Shown here: in pieces, positions 16,260-24,337 of the stretch | Layout: every line of letters begins with the position of its first letter | How positions within the stretch are numbered: position 1 is the first letter of the stretch | Assembly: GCF_047729555.1 (NCBI RefSeq) | Contig: NZ_CP159825.1 | Coordinates: 868,001 to 932,000, forward strand | Source: Porticoccus sp905181945 | Lineage (GTDB): Bacteria; Pseudomonadota; Gammaproteobacteria; Pseudomonadales; Porticoccaceae | Length of the DNA stretch: 64,000 nucleotides | Direction of reading: 5' to 3' | Made by a program: the position numbers and the translations under genes | The notes under the pieces: model-generated | The model's database searches: none | Told to the model about the DNA's origin: nothing | Seen by the model: only the letters and a program-made list of their open reading frames with translations

Positions 16260-18113
16260 TTAAACCTTTCGAAAAATAAAACGACTGGGGAATGACACAC
16301 TTCTTAGCATCGGATCAATCAAAGAAATTAACTTTCCCAAGAGTAGAAAAGAGAATCCAAGACAAGAAAAAACTATTGACTTTATATTTATCCAGACCGC
16401 CTGAGACATTGCATACCAAGATCCTACAGCCTGAAATAATTTCCGTCCGACAACAAAAGATCCTGCCATAGAGAGCAAGCAAAAAATAAAAGGGATGATA
16501 TTTTTAGTTAGGGATATAGGGCTAAAGATAAGATAAATTACCAACAAACACAGGGCGGTAATTATAGCTGCAGTTATCATATTTAATATTGTCGCCCCCT
16601 CTAATATCGCTTTTGCTAAAAGACCATCGGTTGTCTGGGAAATCAGCACGTTGGACATCAATGACAATCCGGCAAAAGTTGCGAGCGCAACAATCAAAAT
16701 TGCTGCCGCTACGTGCTCTAAGGTGCCGCTAACTGACAAATCTCCTAAAGAAAATTCAGCAGGGAGTGCAATCGTCATTACCAAAATGGAGGCAGCAAAC
16801 ATAAGGAAGTAGACTAAATTTATTCTATGAAAAGAGGTTGTATCCTCCAGGTTAAGCACCTGTGTTTCTATCTCAGGAACCGGGGTTTCTGCTATTTCGG
16901 CATTTTTCAGCGCTTCATTTATGGAGTTAACTCTTCTATCTAGATTTTCTCCAAATTGATTCAATGAAACGGAAATTTCTTCTGCCGAAATTTTGTTAAG
17001 ATCTATATTTTCTTTTCTAATTTGCGCTACTATTCCCTTGATAGCCTCAGAGATTTTGTCTACACCGTCCTGAATAATATTGAACATAGTGTTCTTATCA
17101 TTAAGATCGCGCTCAAACCTGGCAAAATCAGTTTCCCTTGAATAATTAAAAAACGCCATGCTGGACGAATGGCCGAATATATAAAGCGCGAATACAATAG
17201 AAGGGCCAAGGAGAGATATAAACCCACCATTCACAAACATCTCCATGATCTCTCCGCTAGCCAAAAAATCAAACCCTGATTCGCCGGTACCAACCATGAA
17301 ATAAAGAAGAAGCTCCACCATTGCCAAGAAAAAAACTATAGACCAACCAAATATGTGGGTTATACGACTCGGAGCAGCACCGAGGTTTTGCTTGCTCTCG
17401 TAATCCATAAAACCGAATATTGCACCTACACCTAGCTCAATCATCGTGAACATAAGAGCTACAACAGCTGCATATGAAACATCAAACACCTCTCTTCCTG
17501 CAAATAAATCATCAAAAACGGTATACAAAAGAGCGGAATTAACCATCACTACACAGATAAGAAGTGGAATAAACATCCGTAGCTGATTCAAGGCCTTTTT
17601 TTTAAGCACTTCGTGGTCCTTATTAAGCTCAAGCTGTGGAATACTTACATCATTTAATTGCCCAATATTGCCACTGAGTTCGCCTAGTGATGTATTCAGC
17701 TGTAAAATCAAAGCGGACTTTTTAGCTTCTCTATCAAAAGAGATAGCTGGCACTAGCTTAAATTCCTGATAAAAATCATCGACAGACTGCCGCAAAGGAT
17801 GTTCATTTAGTTCAAACTTAGGGCTATCAAAAGAAACAACTGTTGAGTACTTTGAATAAAAAACTTTCATCAGCCTGCTAGATCGAGCGCTGCACTTCCT
17901 TGATAGAAAAAAAAGTTTTGATGATATCAGCGCAATCGAGTCCGTTAATGCCTCCAAAGCTTTGCTAAAAGCAGCGGAAATAACCCAAGCAATGAACGAG
18001 ACAGGAATCCAGGCGATAAGAATAACTAAGGCTATCAGACTTATCTTCGCTATAATCGGCAGCATCGGATTTAATGCAGACAGCCCTTCGATCAACAAGA
18101 TAACTGACCCCAT
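16260..18113 (-). CDS. Large polytopic membrane protein, first gene of the operon
   Basis: The start MGSVILLIEG is preceded by AGAGGTGGTT, an ideal ribosome site; the 617 residues have about 11 hydrophobic segments in two blocks. An N-terminal pair (to about 55) and a soluble stretch (about 60-165) precede four helices (about 170-315); a soluble, helical, charged domain (about 320-425) precedes five more helices to the end. No transporter or enzyme motif is recognised. Its position at the head of a tightly packed operon with a vWA and a stator-like pair makes it the likely membrane scaffold or effector of that system. Confidence 0.6.
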   Translation of the reverse strand: MGSVILLIEGLSALNPMLPIIAKISLIALVILIAWIPVSFIAWVISAAFSKALEALTDSIALISSKLFFLSRKCSARSSRLMKVFYSKYSTVVSFDSPKFELNEHPLRQSVDDFYQEFKLVPAISFDREAKKSALILQLNTSLGELSGNIGQLNDVSIPQLELNKDHEVLKKKALNQLRMFIPLLICVVMVNSALLYTVFDDLFAGREVFDVSYAAVVALMFTMIELGVGAIFGFMDYESKQNLGAAPSRITHIFGWSIVFFLAMVELLLYFMVGTGESGFDFLASGEIMEMFVNGGFISLLGPSIVFALYIFGHSSSMAFFNYSRETDFARFERDLNDKNTMFNIIQDGVDKISEAIKGIVAQIRKENIDLNKISAEEISVSLNQFGENLDRRVNSINEALKNAEIAETPVPEIETQVLNLEDTTSFHRINLVYFLMFAASILVMTIALPAEFSLGDLSVSGTLEHVAAAILIVALATFAGLSLMSNVLISQTTDGLLAKAILEGATILNMITAAIITALCLLVIYLIFSPISLTKNIIPFIFCLLSMAGSFVVGRKLFQAVGSWYAMSQAVWINIKSIVFSCLGFSFLLLGKLISLIDPMLRSVSFPSRFIFRKV

Positions 18114-18284
18114 AACCACCTCTATAAATTTAAAGTAATATTTGACTATTTTAACTATATAGTAGATATTTGATGAAAGACAGAAAACTGACTTAAGTCT
18201 ATCTTATTTCGATAAAACGTAAGTCATTGCAACATATTCCAAATATTAATAAAATCGTATATATCAAATATAGGAAATGCAAAA

Positions 18285-18479
18285 ATGAAGAAAAACATAA
18301 TGCTTGCATTGCTCGCTTTAGTTGTTTCTGGTAGCGCTGTCAGTCTTGGATTCATTTCAGAACATACTCACGACCAAAAAAGTATAACTGGAATTGAGAT
18401 ACGTAACGACCACAGCGGGCGTACAAACAGCTCTGGCTGTCATCGTGAGACCAAAACTGGCGGGTATCACTGCCACTAA
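18285..18479 (+). CDS. Small exported YHYH-type protein, 64 aa
   Basis: Signal peptide MKKNIMLALLALVVSGSAVS, then a short His-rich mature part ending GCHRETKTGGYHCH, the pattern of the YHYH / GCH-TGGYHCH family seen next to secreted nucleases and SH3-like proteins. The His and Cys residues suggest metal binding. AGGAAAT lies 5-8 bases before the ATG. It is transcribed divergently from the four-gene membrane operon, and the 171-base gap between them must hold both promoters. The function of the family is unknown. Confidence 0.65.
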   Translation: MKKNIMLALLALVVSGSAVSLGFISEHTHDQKSITGIEIRNDHSGRTNSSGCHRETKTGGYHCH

Positions 18480-18637
18480 GTAAGAATAATTTCTAGTTTT
18501 TTATATGTTAGCTTGAGGGAATTTTCTTGGAAGATGCTTTTTTCTAGAGTGATCAACTAATAACTGTTTATTGTAGCTTATATGTCTATACTTATATTTA
18601 ATCAGCCATACGGTTCTAATCCTTTCTCTGCTAAACG

Positions 18638-19564
18638 TTAGTTTCCGTTTAATCTTTCGAGATAACTCGCAAAAAACTTTACTCTTTGCTCGCCAGCCAA
18701 CATGACATATTCACCAATAGCATGTTTATCCTTCAGGAGTTCAACCATCAACTCTTCAGCGGAAGAGGTATGCTCCAAAATCGTCTGCCCTATCGCTGTA
18801 CGATGCTTAGGTTGAATCATTTTTAATAGCAGACCCTGTAATTCTTCTCTACAACAAAAAACCATACTGTCATGTCCTTTTGAAAAAACAGCTTTCTCTG
18901 CAACTGATAGGTATTCAGGATTCATTTTTTGGGCAATAGATGCTTTTTCTGGGTGCTTGAAACCATACTTTTCAGCTAAAGCGCTATATTCAGGATTGTC
19001 ATCCCAAAACTTATCAGTAATTGATGCCATAGACGCTAGCGGGGCAGGTTGAGCCTTTTTAGGTGACACTGCATCCTTGGTATCCATTTTAATTCCATTG
19101 AGCCACATGGCATGTTCAGCGCTTCCTTCTTTCATTCCTTCTGGAACTTCACGCAGAGATGGGTTTTCTCTAACTGTTTTTTTCCATACCTGATTCTTGT
19201 TAACTAACTGATATCCCTTGTTTTTCATACAGTTTTTTTTCTTTTTCCCCATAATTATTCCGTTAGCAAGCCCTTTTCCTAAAGCATATCCAATTGCATT
19301 AGCGGCAGAATTTGGAGGATCCTTCTCTGTTGTTGTACAGCTGACTGAACCGAAACCACCTCTACAGTCAGTATCGTAAACTTTTGGTTTATCTGGGGCT
19401 TTGGTAGAAGTATCTATTCCAGTTCTCGCATAATTATCACATGCAGCTAAGTCTGCGTTAACCTGTGCTTGAGAGCCTACTGTATCAGACACCCAAATCT
19501 TATTTGCGGCACACCCAGTTAAAGATATAGATACAAGTAGTGCAGATGTAAGAAGTTTTTTCAT
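18638..19564 (-). CDS. Lipoprotein of unknown function, 308 aa
   Basis: The lipoprotein signal MKKLLTSALLVSISLTGCAA has a clear lipobox (LTGC), so the product is probably anchored to the outer membrane. A Gly-rich zipper-like stretch (GYALGKGLANGIIMG) lies near residue 90, next to a C-x-x-KGY motif (NCMKNKGYQLV) common in small envelope lipoproteins. The C-terminal half is helical and charged (PEYSALAEKYGFKHPEKA). The start shares the AAGGATTAAGAAATGAAAA leader with several neighbours. No catalytic motif seen. Confidence 0.55.
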   Translation of the reverse strand: MKKLLTSALLVSISLTGCAANKIWVSDTVGSQAQVNADLAACDNYARTGIDTSTKAPDKPKVYDTDCRGGFGSVSCTTTEKDPPNSAANAIGYALGKGLANGIIMGKKKKNCMKNKGYQLVNKNQVWKKTVRENPSLREVPEGMKEGSAEHAMWLNGIKMDTKDAVSPKKAQPAPLASMASITDKFWDDNPEYSALAEKYGFKHPEKASIAQKMNPEYLSVAEKAVFSKGHDSMVFCCREELQGLLLKMIQPKHRTAIGQTILEHTSSAEELMVELLKDKHAIGEYVMLAGEQRVKFFASYLERLNGN

Positions 19565-19628
19565 TTCTTAATCCTTATTCGTTTACCAATCAAGCCAGCC
19601 TTTAGATTCTAATTTATTCCTAGTTTAC

Positions 19629-20108
19629 TTAACGTACACCCTTACGCCAGCTCCACGGTGCTATAGGTTTCGCGTCAGCCCACAGTCCAGTCTTTTTTGT
19701 TTTAGCTTGAGCCTCAAGCTCATAAAGAATCTCATCATTAGTATATTTTCTATACACCCAAGCCATACCTTGCCTAACTAATTCGTAGTTAATATTTTGA
19801 CCGTCAACGAAAACAATACCAACTGTTCTTCCATATCTATCTTTGGTCTCTACTTCTATTAAAGCTTTTTTTTGAAAAACTAATTTAGAGAGTGCCTGTT
19901 TGGCTTCGCTACCAAAAGGCTGTTTTCTCTCTGGTGTATCTATACCAGCTAATCTAACTTTTATTTTTTCATTTGAACCAGTAAGGAGCGTTAAGGTATC
20001 GCCATCAGCTATTTTAACTACTAAGCCTTCTGTAGTTTCTGCATGAGCTAACAGATTGAATATTAAAAATAGAGATACTATTAGTAGTGGTGTGAGTAGT
20101 GTTTTCAT
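19629..20108 (-). CDS. Secreted thermonuclease (SNase) family nuclease
   Basis: A 159-residue exported nuclease with signal peptide MKTLLTPLLIVSLFLIFNLL to about HAE. The SNase fold shows DGDTLTLL, the catalytic VRLAGIDTPE (Arg and Asp), FGSEAKQAL, DRYGRTVG (second Arg) and the C-terminal GLWADAKPIAPWSWR typical of proteobacterial homologues. It hydrolyses DNA or RNA with Ca2+ outside the cytoplasm. The signal peptide is almost that of the neighbouring MORN proteins, so it shares their export module. Confidence 0.92.
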   Translation of the reverse strand: MKTLLTPLLIVSLFLIFNLLAHAETTEGLVVKIADGDTLTLLTGSNEKIKVRLAGIDTPERKQPFGSEAKQALSKLVFQKKALIEVETKDRYGRTVGIVFVDGQNINYELVRQGMAWVYRKYTNDEILYELEAQAKTKKTGLWADAKPIAPWSWRKGVR

Positions 20109-20129
20109 TTCTCTTTCTATTTTAATGAT

Positions 20130-20639
20130 TTATTTGCAGGTAGCATTTAACTTGGTAAATTCCTTTTTAAATAAATCTGTATTCCAATTTGCATGTAATT
20201 CGTTATTAATTTCCTTACCATCACTTTTAGCATCAAAAGTGGTGTAGTTTATCTGAATAGAATTACCAGCTTTTATTAGATTAATAATCTCACTGTCATC
20301 ATCTTCACTAGATTGCATAACTCCAGATTTAAGGTAAAGTTTAGTTCTCCCAAATTCATATTTTTTAAGAATCTCAGTTGCGTGGTTATCCTTCAAAACC
20401 ACTGTAAATTTTCCTTTAATCTCATCCCAATCGTACCCCTCATAACGGATATTTATTAGCAGACGAGGTTGTTTGTAAAAGTTAGCGCAAGAAATTTGTA
20501 CGTTAACTAATAAATCTTCAGAGTTTATAGTTAGTTCAGAAGTTGGAGAAGACCAGAATCCAGAAGTATCACTAAAACTCCATATCTCTGCCATTACCAG
20601 ATTAGGTATTAGTAATAAGAACAGGAGTAGTTTTTTCAT
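20130..20639 (-). CDS. Exported protein of unknown function, 169 aa
   Basis: Start MKKLLLFLLLIPNLVMA, a signal peptide, preceded by GGAGGG 10 bases upstream of the ATG. The mature part is a predicted beta-rich domain (EIWSFSDTSGFWSSPTSEL ... TLYLKSGVMQ) with two cysteines (SCANF and the terminal TCK) that could form a disulfide. No family is recognised. It lies 21 bases upstream of the nuclease gene on the same strand, so the two may be cotranscribed. Confidence 0.5.
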   Translation of the reverse strand: MKKLLLFLLLIPNLVMAEIWSFSDTSGFWSSPTSELTINSEDLLVNVQISCANFYKQPRLLINIRYEGYDWDEIKGKFTVVLKDNHATEILKKYEFGRTKLYLKSGVMQSSEDDDSEIINLIKAGNSIQINYTTFDAKSDGKEINNELHANWNTDLFKKEFTKLNATCK

Positions 20640-20668
20640 TACAAGCAATCCCTCCAATCTTTAGAAGT

Positions 20669-20759
20669 ACAGAGTTGTCCATTCTCAAGGTAAGTGGACT
20701 TATCTTGTTCTACACCATTTAAAAAATTTGATTTTCAGCTTCAACTTTTAAAAATCTGG
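20669..20759. repeat. Dispersed intergenic repeat, diverged copy 4
   Basis: ACAGAGTTGTCCATTCTCAAG and GATTTTCAGCTTCAACTTTT are recognisable but diverged blocks of the repeat at 11338 and 12453. The copy sits 30 bases upstream of the minus-strand gene start at 20639. Confidence 0.45.
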
Positions 20760-21461
20760 TTAGTTCATATTTATCAACTTAGCAGAGTAGTGCTCGGAAT
20801 CTAACAACAGACGCCTAATTGTATCTTTATTTTCATATGAGCTATAAAAATTAAAGGACATCGGAATGCCTTTTATAAGATTAACCCCAGTCACAACAGC
20901 TACGGGCTTATTAGAACCTTCAACCTTCATAATGACTCCCGTATGAACCGAGTCAGTTTCAGATAAGATACCCAAATTAATGGTGTCTGACATCTGAAAA
21001 TGAAGATCAAGGTTATCAAAATACTTTTTCGATTGATTTTTTGACAAACTATTGAATTGCTCTTGTATGTGGTGGATATCCAAATCCTTCCAAGCAGCTT
21101 TTATACTCTTTTTGTATTTTTCTGGATCATATTTAGGAAAAGTTTTCTCTTTCTGGGAAGACATTTGTCCAAGCACCATAACCCAATCTTTATGCTCAGC
21201 ATCACTTGAACCATCTTTTATTTTTTTTTGAACTTTACAATTAACCCAATACTGAAGAAGTTTGTTACCACTAGAAAATTGTAGCTCACTGAAATATTCA
21301 AAAGCTATTTTTTCATTAGGATGATTGCCGAGCAAGCATAATCCCTCAACCTCTGGTAGAAGCATATAAGAATCGCCAAACTTTACTCTACTTTCTCCCG
21401 ATGCATTTGCCCCAAAAAGAAGCGTCAATATTAATAATAGTGTTATTTGCTTTAGTTTCAT
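20760..21461 (-). CDS. Exported protein of unknown function, 233 aa
   Basis: Signal peptide MKLKQITLLLILTLLFGANA, then a mature domain of about 210 residues without membrane segments. It contains only two cysteines (LCLLGNH and WVNCKVQ). The second half looks like a beta-sheet binding fold (GILSETDSVHTGVIMKVEG, AVVTGVNLIKG). It has no recognised motif. The leader AAGGATTAAGAAATG is shared with neighbours, and the next gene (MORN, 21479-22222) ends 17 bases before that leader. Confidence 0.5.
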   Translation of the reverse strand: MKLKQITLLLILTLLFGANASGESRVKFGDSYMLLPEVEGLCLLGNHPNEKIAFEYFSELQFSSGNKLLQYWVNCKVQKKIKDGSSDAEHKDWVMVLGQMSSQKEKTFPKYDPEKYKKSIKAAWKDLDIHHIQEQFNSLSKNQSKKYFDNLDLHFQMSDTINLGILSETDSVHTGVIMKVEGSNKPVAVVTGVNLIKGIPMSFNFYSSYENKDTIRRLLLDSEHYSAKLINMN

Positions 21462-21478
21462 TTCTTAATCCTTATTCT

Positions 21479-22222
21479 CTACCATTCATACCAAGCCTTA
21501 CCGTATCCCTTTTGCTCTAAGCAGGCTTCTTCAATCTTCTTAGCTGCATATTCTGTATTTGCCTTACCTGCTTCCTTGGCACATTCAGTGCGAGCATTAT
21601 TTTCTTCTCTTCTACGGTGTTCAGCTAAATCATAAAGGTATTCATTATCAGCATATATACCTGATTCAACTTTGCCATTAGGGTAAGTAAAAGTGCCTTT
21701 GCCATGCTTCTTACTATACTTCCACTCACCTACGTATTTACCACCATCAGCCCAAGTAAGTGTGCCTTCACCGTGCATCTTATTATCCTTGTACTCACCT
21801 ACGTATGAAGAACCGCTAGGGTAAGTAAAAGTGCCATTGCCATGCCAATCACCATCCTTATACTCACCCTCGTATTTAGCACCATCAGCCCAAGTGTATG
21901 TGCCTTTGCCATGCCTCTTACCATCCTTATACTCACCTACGTATTTATCGCCATTAGCCCAAGTAAATGTGCCTTTGCCATGCTTCTTACTATACTTCCA
22001 CTCACCTACGTATTTACCACCATCAGCCCAAGTAAGTGTGCCTTCACCGTGCATCTTATTATCCTTGTACTCACCTACGTATGAAGAACCGCTAGGGTAA
22101 GTCATAGTGCCAAAACAGTTATGGTAAGTTTGGGTTTTGTCTTCAGGACAAGGAGGTAACTCACTAGCGTAACTAGGGAGTGCTATTAGAATTAGCAGTA
22201 GTGGTGTGAGTAGTATTTTCAT
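21479..22222 (-). CDS. Exported MORN-repeat protein, 247 aa
   Basis: Signal peptide MKILLTPLLLILIALPSYAS, then the conserved mature start ELPPCPEDK with Cys residues, seven MORN repeats of 23 residues (pattern GTxTxxxGxxYVGEYKDxxxHGK), and a tail with two Cys (ARTECAKEAGK ... EEACLEQKGYG). MORN repeats form an elongated beta-hairpin ladder that binds proteins or lipids; a periplasmic location follows from the signal. Repeats 1-2 recur as 5-6 with a 276-base spacing at DNA level, a recent internal duplication. It is closely related to the protein at 24338. Confidence 0.8.
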   Translation of the reverse strand: MKILLTPLLLILIALPSYASELPPCPEDKTQTYHNCFGTMTYPSGSSYVGEYKDNKMHGEGTLTWADGGKYVGEWKYSKKHGKGTFTWANGDKYVGEYKDGKRHGKGTYTWADGAKYEGEYKDGDWHGNGTFTYPSGSSYVGEYKDNKMHGEGTLTWADGGKYVGEWKYSKKHGKGTFTYPNGKVESGIYADNEYLYDLAEHRRREENNARTECAKEAGKANTEYAAKKIEEACLEQKGYGKAWYEW

Positions 22223-22284
22223 TTCGCATGAGTCCTTATTCTTGTCTAATTAAACCAGCTAGAGCTTATGCTGCAGACCGCCCA

Positions 22285-22839
22285 TCAATTACAATTCGTA
22301 GTTTTAAAAGTGGGATTATAGGTGCAATCAAAAAAAGAACCGTTAGGAAGAGTTATCCGTTGGTTTTGATTCTGAAAACTTTCAAGGCTAGGAGCAGTTG
22401 GCGCTTGAGGAATAGGAAGTGTTCCTGCTGTTGATGAAATAGAATCCTGCATGGTTTGCCCTCCCATCATTCGTAAGCCAACTTCCATAAGTGCTAGGTT
22501 CTGTTTTCTCTCTTTCTCTTTTTGAATTTTGGCTTGCTGCTCTTCGTACTGTTGTTGTTGCTGGCGATAATAATTTAATTGCTCTTGATGCTGTCTTTGC
22601 TGGCGTTCATGCATTGCAGCAAATTTTGCTTCAGCTGCTTTACGATGTTGTTGCTTGAGTTCTGCTATTTTATTAAGTTTTGCTTTATCCCTTAAAGCTA
22701 AAACACACGCACCAAACTCTTCTGTTTTGGATTCATATCCAATCACTTCGCAAACCTGCATCAAATCTTCAGACAAGATATCCGAGTGTGCTTGTGCTGA
22801 AATGACGCTAAATAAAGCCATCAGAAATAATTTTTTCAT
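22285..22839 (-). CDS. Exported coiled-coil protein with a CxxIG...C motif
   Basis: Starts MKKLFLMALFSVISAQA, a signal peptide, 1 base after the stop of the upstream MORN lipoprotein gene, with GGAG 10 bases before the ATG. The mature N-terminus has CEVIGYESKTEEFGACVLAL, a short paired-Cys motif also found at the very end of the upstream protein. A long Gln/Lys/Glu-rich coiled coil follows (residues about 55-125), then a Pro/Ser-rich tail with a final Cys pair (FFDCTYNPTFKTTNCN). Translationally linked to the MORN lipoprotein. Confidence 0.6.
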   Translation of the reverse strand: MKKLFLMALFSVISAQAHSDILSEDLMQVCEVIGYESKTEEFGACVLALRDKAKLNKIAELKQQHRKAAEAKFAAMHERQQRQHQEQLNYYRQQQQQYEEQQAKIQKEKERKQNLALMEVGLRMMGGQTMQDSISSTAGTLPIPQAPTAPSLESFQNQNQRITLPNGSFFDCTYNPTFKTTNCN

Positions 22840-22840
22840 A

Positions 22841-23824
22841 TCAAATTGACTCCACAATACATTCTCTGTATTTCTTAGTATCAACCTTGAAACCTATGTT
22901 TTGGCAATCCTCCATATACGGCTTTAACTTTGAAAGAATGCGTTGCTTTTGAGAGGCTATACGTTGCTTTTGAGCAGCTATTTGAGCAGCTAATTGAGCC
23001 TCTTTTTTTTGTTTTTCTCGCTCTTGCTGCTCAGCTAAATCGTAAAGGTAATTACCATCATCCCAGACACCTGATTGAATTTTGCCATCAGGAAAAGTCA
23101 TAGTGCCTTTACCATGAGGACTTTTATGCCTGATTTCACCTTCATATTTTCTGCCATCAGCATAGTTATAAACACCTTTGGCAAAGCCATTATAAATAGT
23201 AATCTGTTCATTCCAGCCCATATCAAATGAACCTGAGTATTTATCACCATTAGGATAAGTCAAAGTGCCTTTGCCGTGGAAACTACCACGGGATAAACCA
23301 CCCACAAAATCTCCTACATATTTAACACCACTGGCATAAGTCAGAGTGCCTTTGGCAAAGCCATTATAAATAGTAATCTGTTCATTCCAGCCCATATCAA
23401 ATGAACCTGAGTATTTATCACCATTAGGATAAGTCATAGTGCCATTGCCGTGCCTATCGCCATCCTTAAACTCACCTATGTATTTGCCGCCATCAGCATA
23501 AGTCATAGTGCCTTTGCCATTGAGAGCATTGTCTTTAAATTCACCTACGTATTTATTACCATTACTGTAAGTCAAAGTGCCTTTGCCATTGAGAGTATTG
23601 TATCTAAATTCACCTACGTATTTATTACCATTACTGTAAGTCAAAGTGCCATTGCCGTGAGGAAATCCATCTTTTAGCTCACCTTTATACGAACCATTAG
23701 AAAATGTCTTGCTACTCATAACAGAATACAAGAGGTCACCCTCGTTTATAGTTCTATTGTTAGCACACCCTTGAAGCAGAACCAGCAGGGATAGTATTAG
23801 AAGTAGCGTGAGTAGTAGTTTCAT
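22841..23824 (-). CDS. MORN-repeat lipoprotein, 327 aa
   Basis: The lipoprotein signal MKLLLTLLLILSLLVLLQGC has the lipobox LQGC. About eight MORN repeats follow (GTLTYSNGNKYVGEFRYNT and variants), two with inserted loops (DMGWNEQITIYNGFAKG); these are copies of one another, 174 bases apart in the DNA. After a Gln/Lys-rich stretch the protein ends in CQNIGFKVDTKKYRECIV, the same paired-Cys motif that opens the next protein. Probably anchored in the outer membrane facing the periplasm. Its start codon overlaps the stop of the upstream MORN gene (TAATG). Confidence 0.8.
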   Translation of the reverse strand: MKLLLTLLLILSLLVLLQGCANNRTINEGDLLYSVMSSKTFSNGSYKGELKDGFPHGNGTLTYSNGNKYVGEFRYNTLNGKGTLTYSNGNKYVGEFKDNALNGKGTMTYADGGKYIGEFKDGDRHGNGTMTYPNGDKYSGSFDMGWNEQITIYNGFAKGTLTYASGVKYVGDFVGGLSRGSFHGKGTLTYPNGDKYSGSFDMGWNEQITIYNGFAKGVYNYADGRKYEGEIRHKSPHGKGTMTFPDGKIQSGVWDDGNYLYDLAEQQEREKQKKEAQLAAQIAAQKQRIASQKQRILSKLKPYMEDCQNIGFKVDTKKYRECIVESI

Positions 23825-24300
23825 TATTTATCTACTGATTCAGCTGACTCGTAAAGATATTTATTATCCGCCCATATGCCCCTTATTACTCTACCTTCAA
23901 CCCAAAGAGTACCTTGTCCGTTCATCTCGTTATCTTTGAACTCACCTATGAATATAGTGCCATCAGCAAGAGTAGTAGTCCCTTTACCGTTGTACTTGCC
24001 GTTCTTAAACTCACCTACGTATGAAGAACCATTAGAATAAGCATATGTACCATTGCCATGCTTATCGCCGTTCTTGAACTCACCCTCGTATCTGTCACCA
24101 TTAGGATGAGTTGTAGCACCTTTGCCGTGTGGTAAACCGTTCTTGAACTCTCCATCGTATCTCATACCAGTAGCCCAAACATAACTTCCCGTACAATCAT
24201 CCAGAGTCTCACGCTCATCAGTACAATCAGGAAGAGCATAGGCATGAGATGCAAGGGACAACAAAACAAAGATGAGAGAGGTGGTGAGCAGTGTTTTCAT
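23824..24300 (-). CDS. Exported MORN-repeat protein, 158 aa
   Basis: Signal peptide MKTLLTTSLIFVLLSLASHA, mature start LPDCTDERETLDDC, then four full and one partial MORN repeat (RYDGEFKNGLPHGKGATTHP ...), ending DNKYLYESAESVDK. It is a shorter relative of the 21479 and 24338 proteins and lacks their Cys-containing tail. Its stop overlaps the start of the lipoprotein gene by one base, so 24300-22285 appears to be one transcript of three exported proteins. Confidence 0.78.
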   Translation of the reverse strand: MKTLLTTSLIFVLLSLASHAYALPDCTDERETLDDCTGSYVWATGMRYDGEFKNGLPHGKGATTHPNGDRYEGEFKNGDKHGNGTYAYSNGSSYVGEFKNGKYNGKGTTTLADGTIFIGEFKDNEMNGQGTLWVEGRVIRGIWADNKYLYESAESVDK

Positions 24301-24337
24301 TTCGTATAATCCTTATTCTCTACCATTCATACCAAGA

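Noticed and set aside
13678..18113. Naming the membrane operon as Zorya
   Set aside because: ZorC, ZorD and ZorE homologues are missing, and the MotA/MotB-like match is by motif and layout only.
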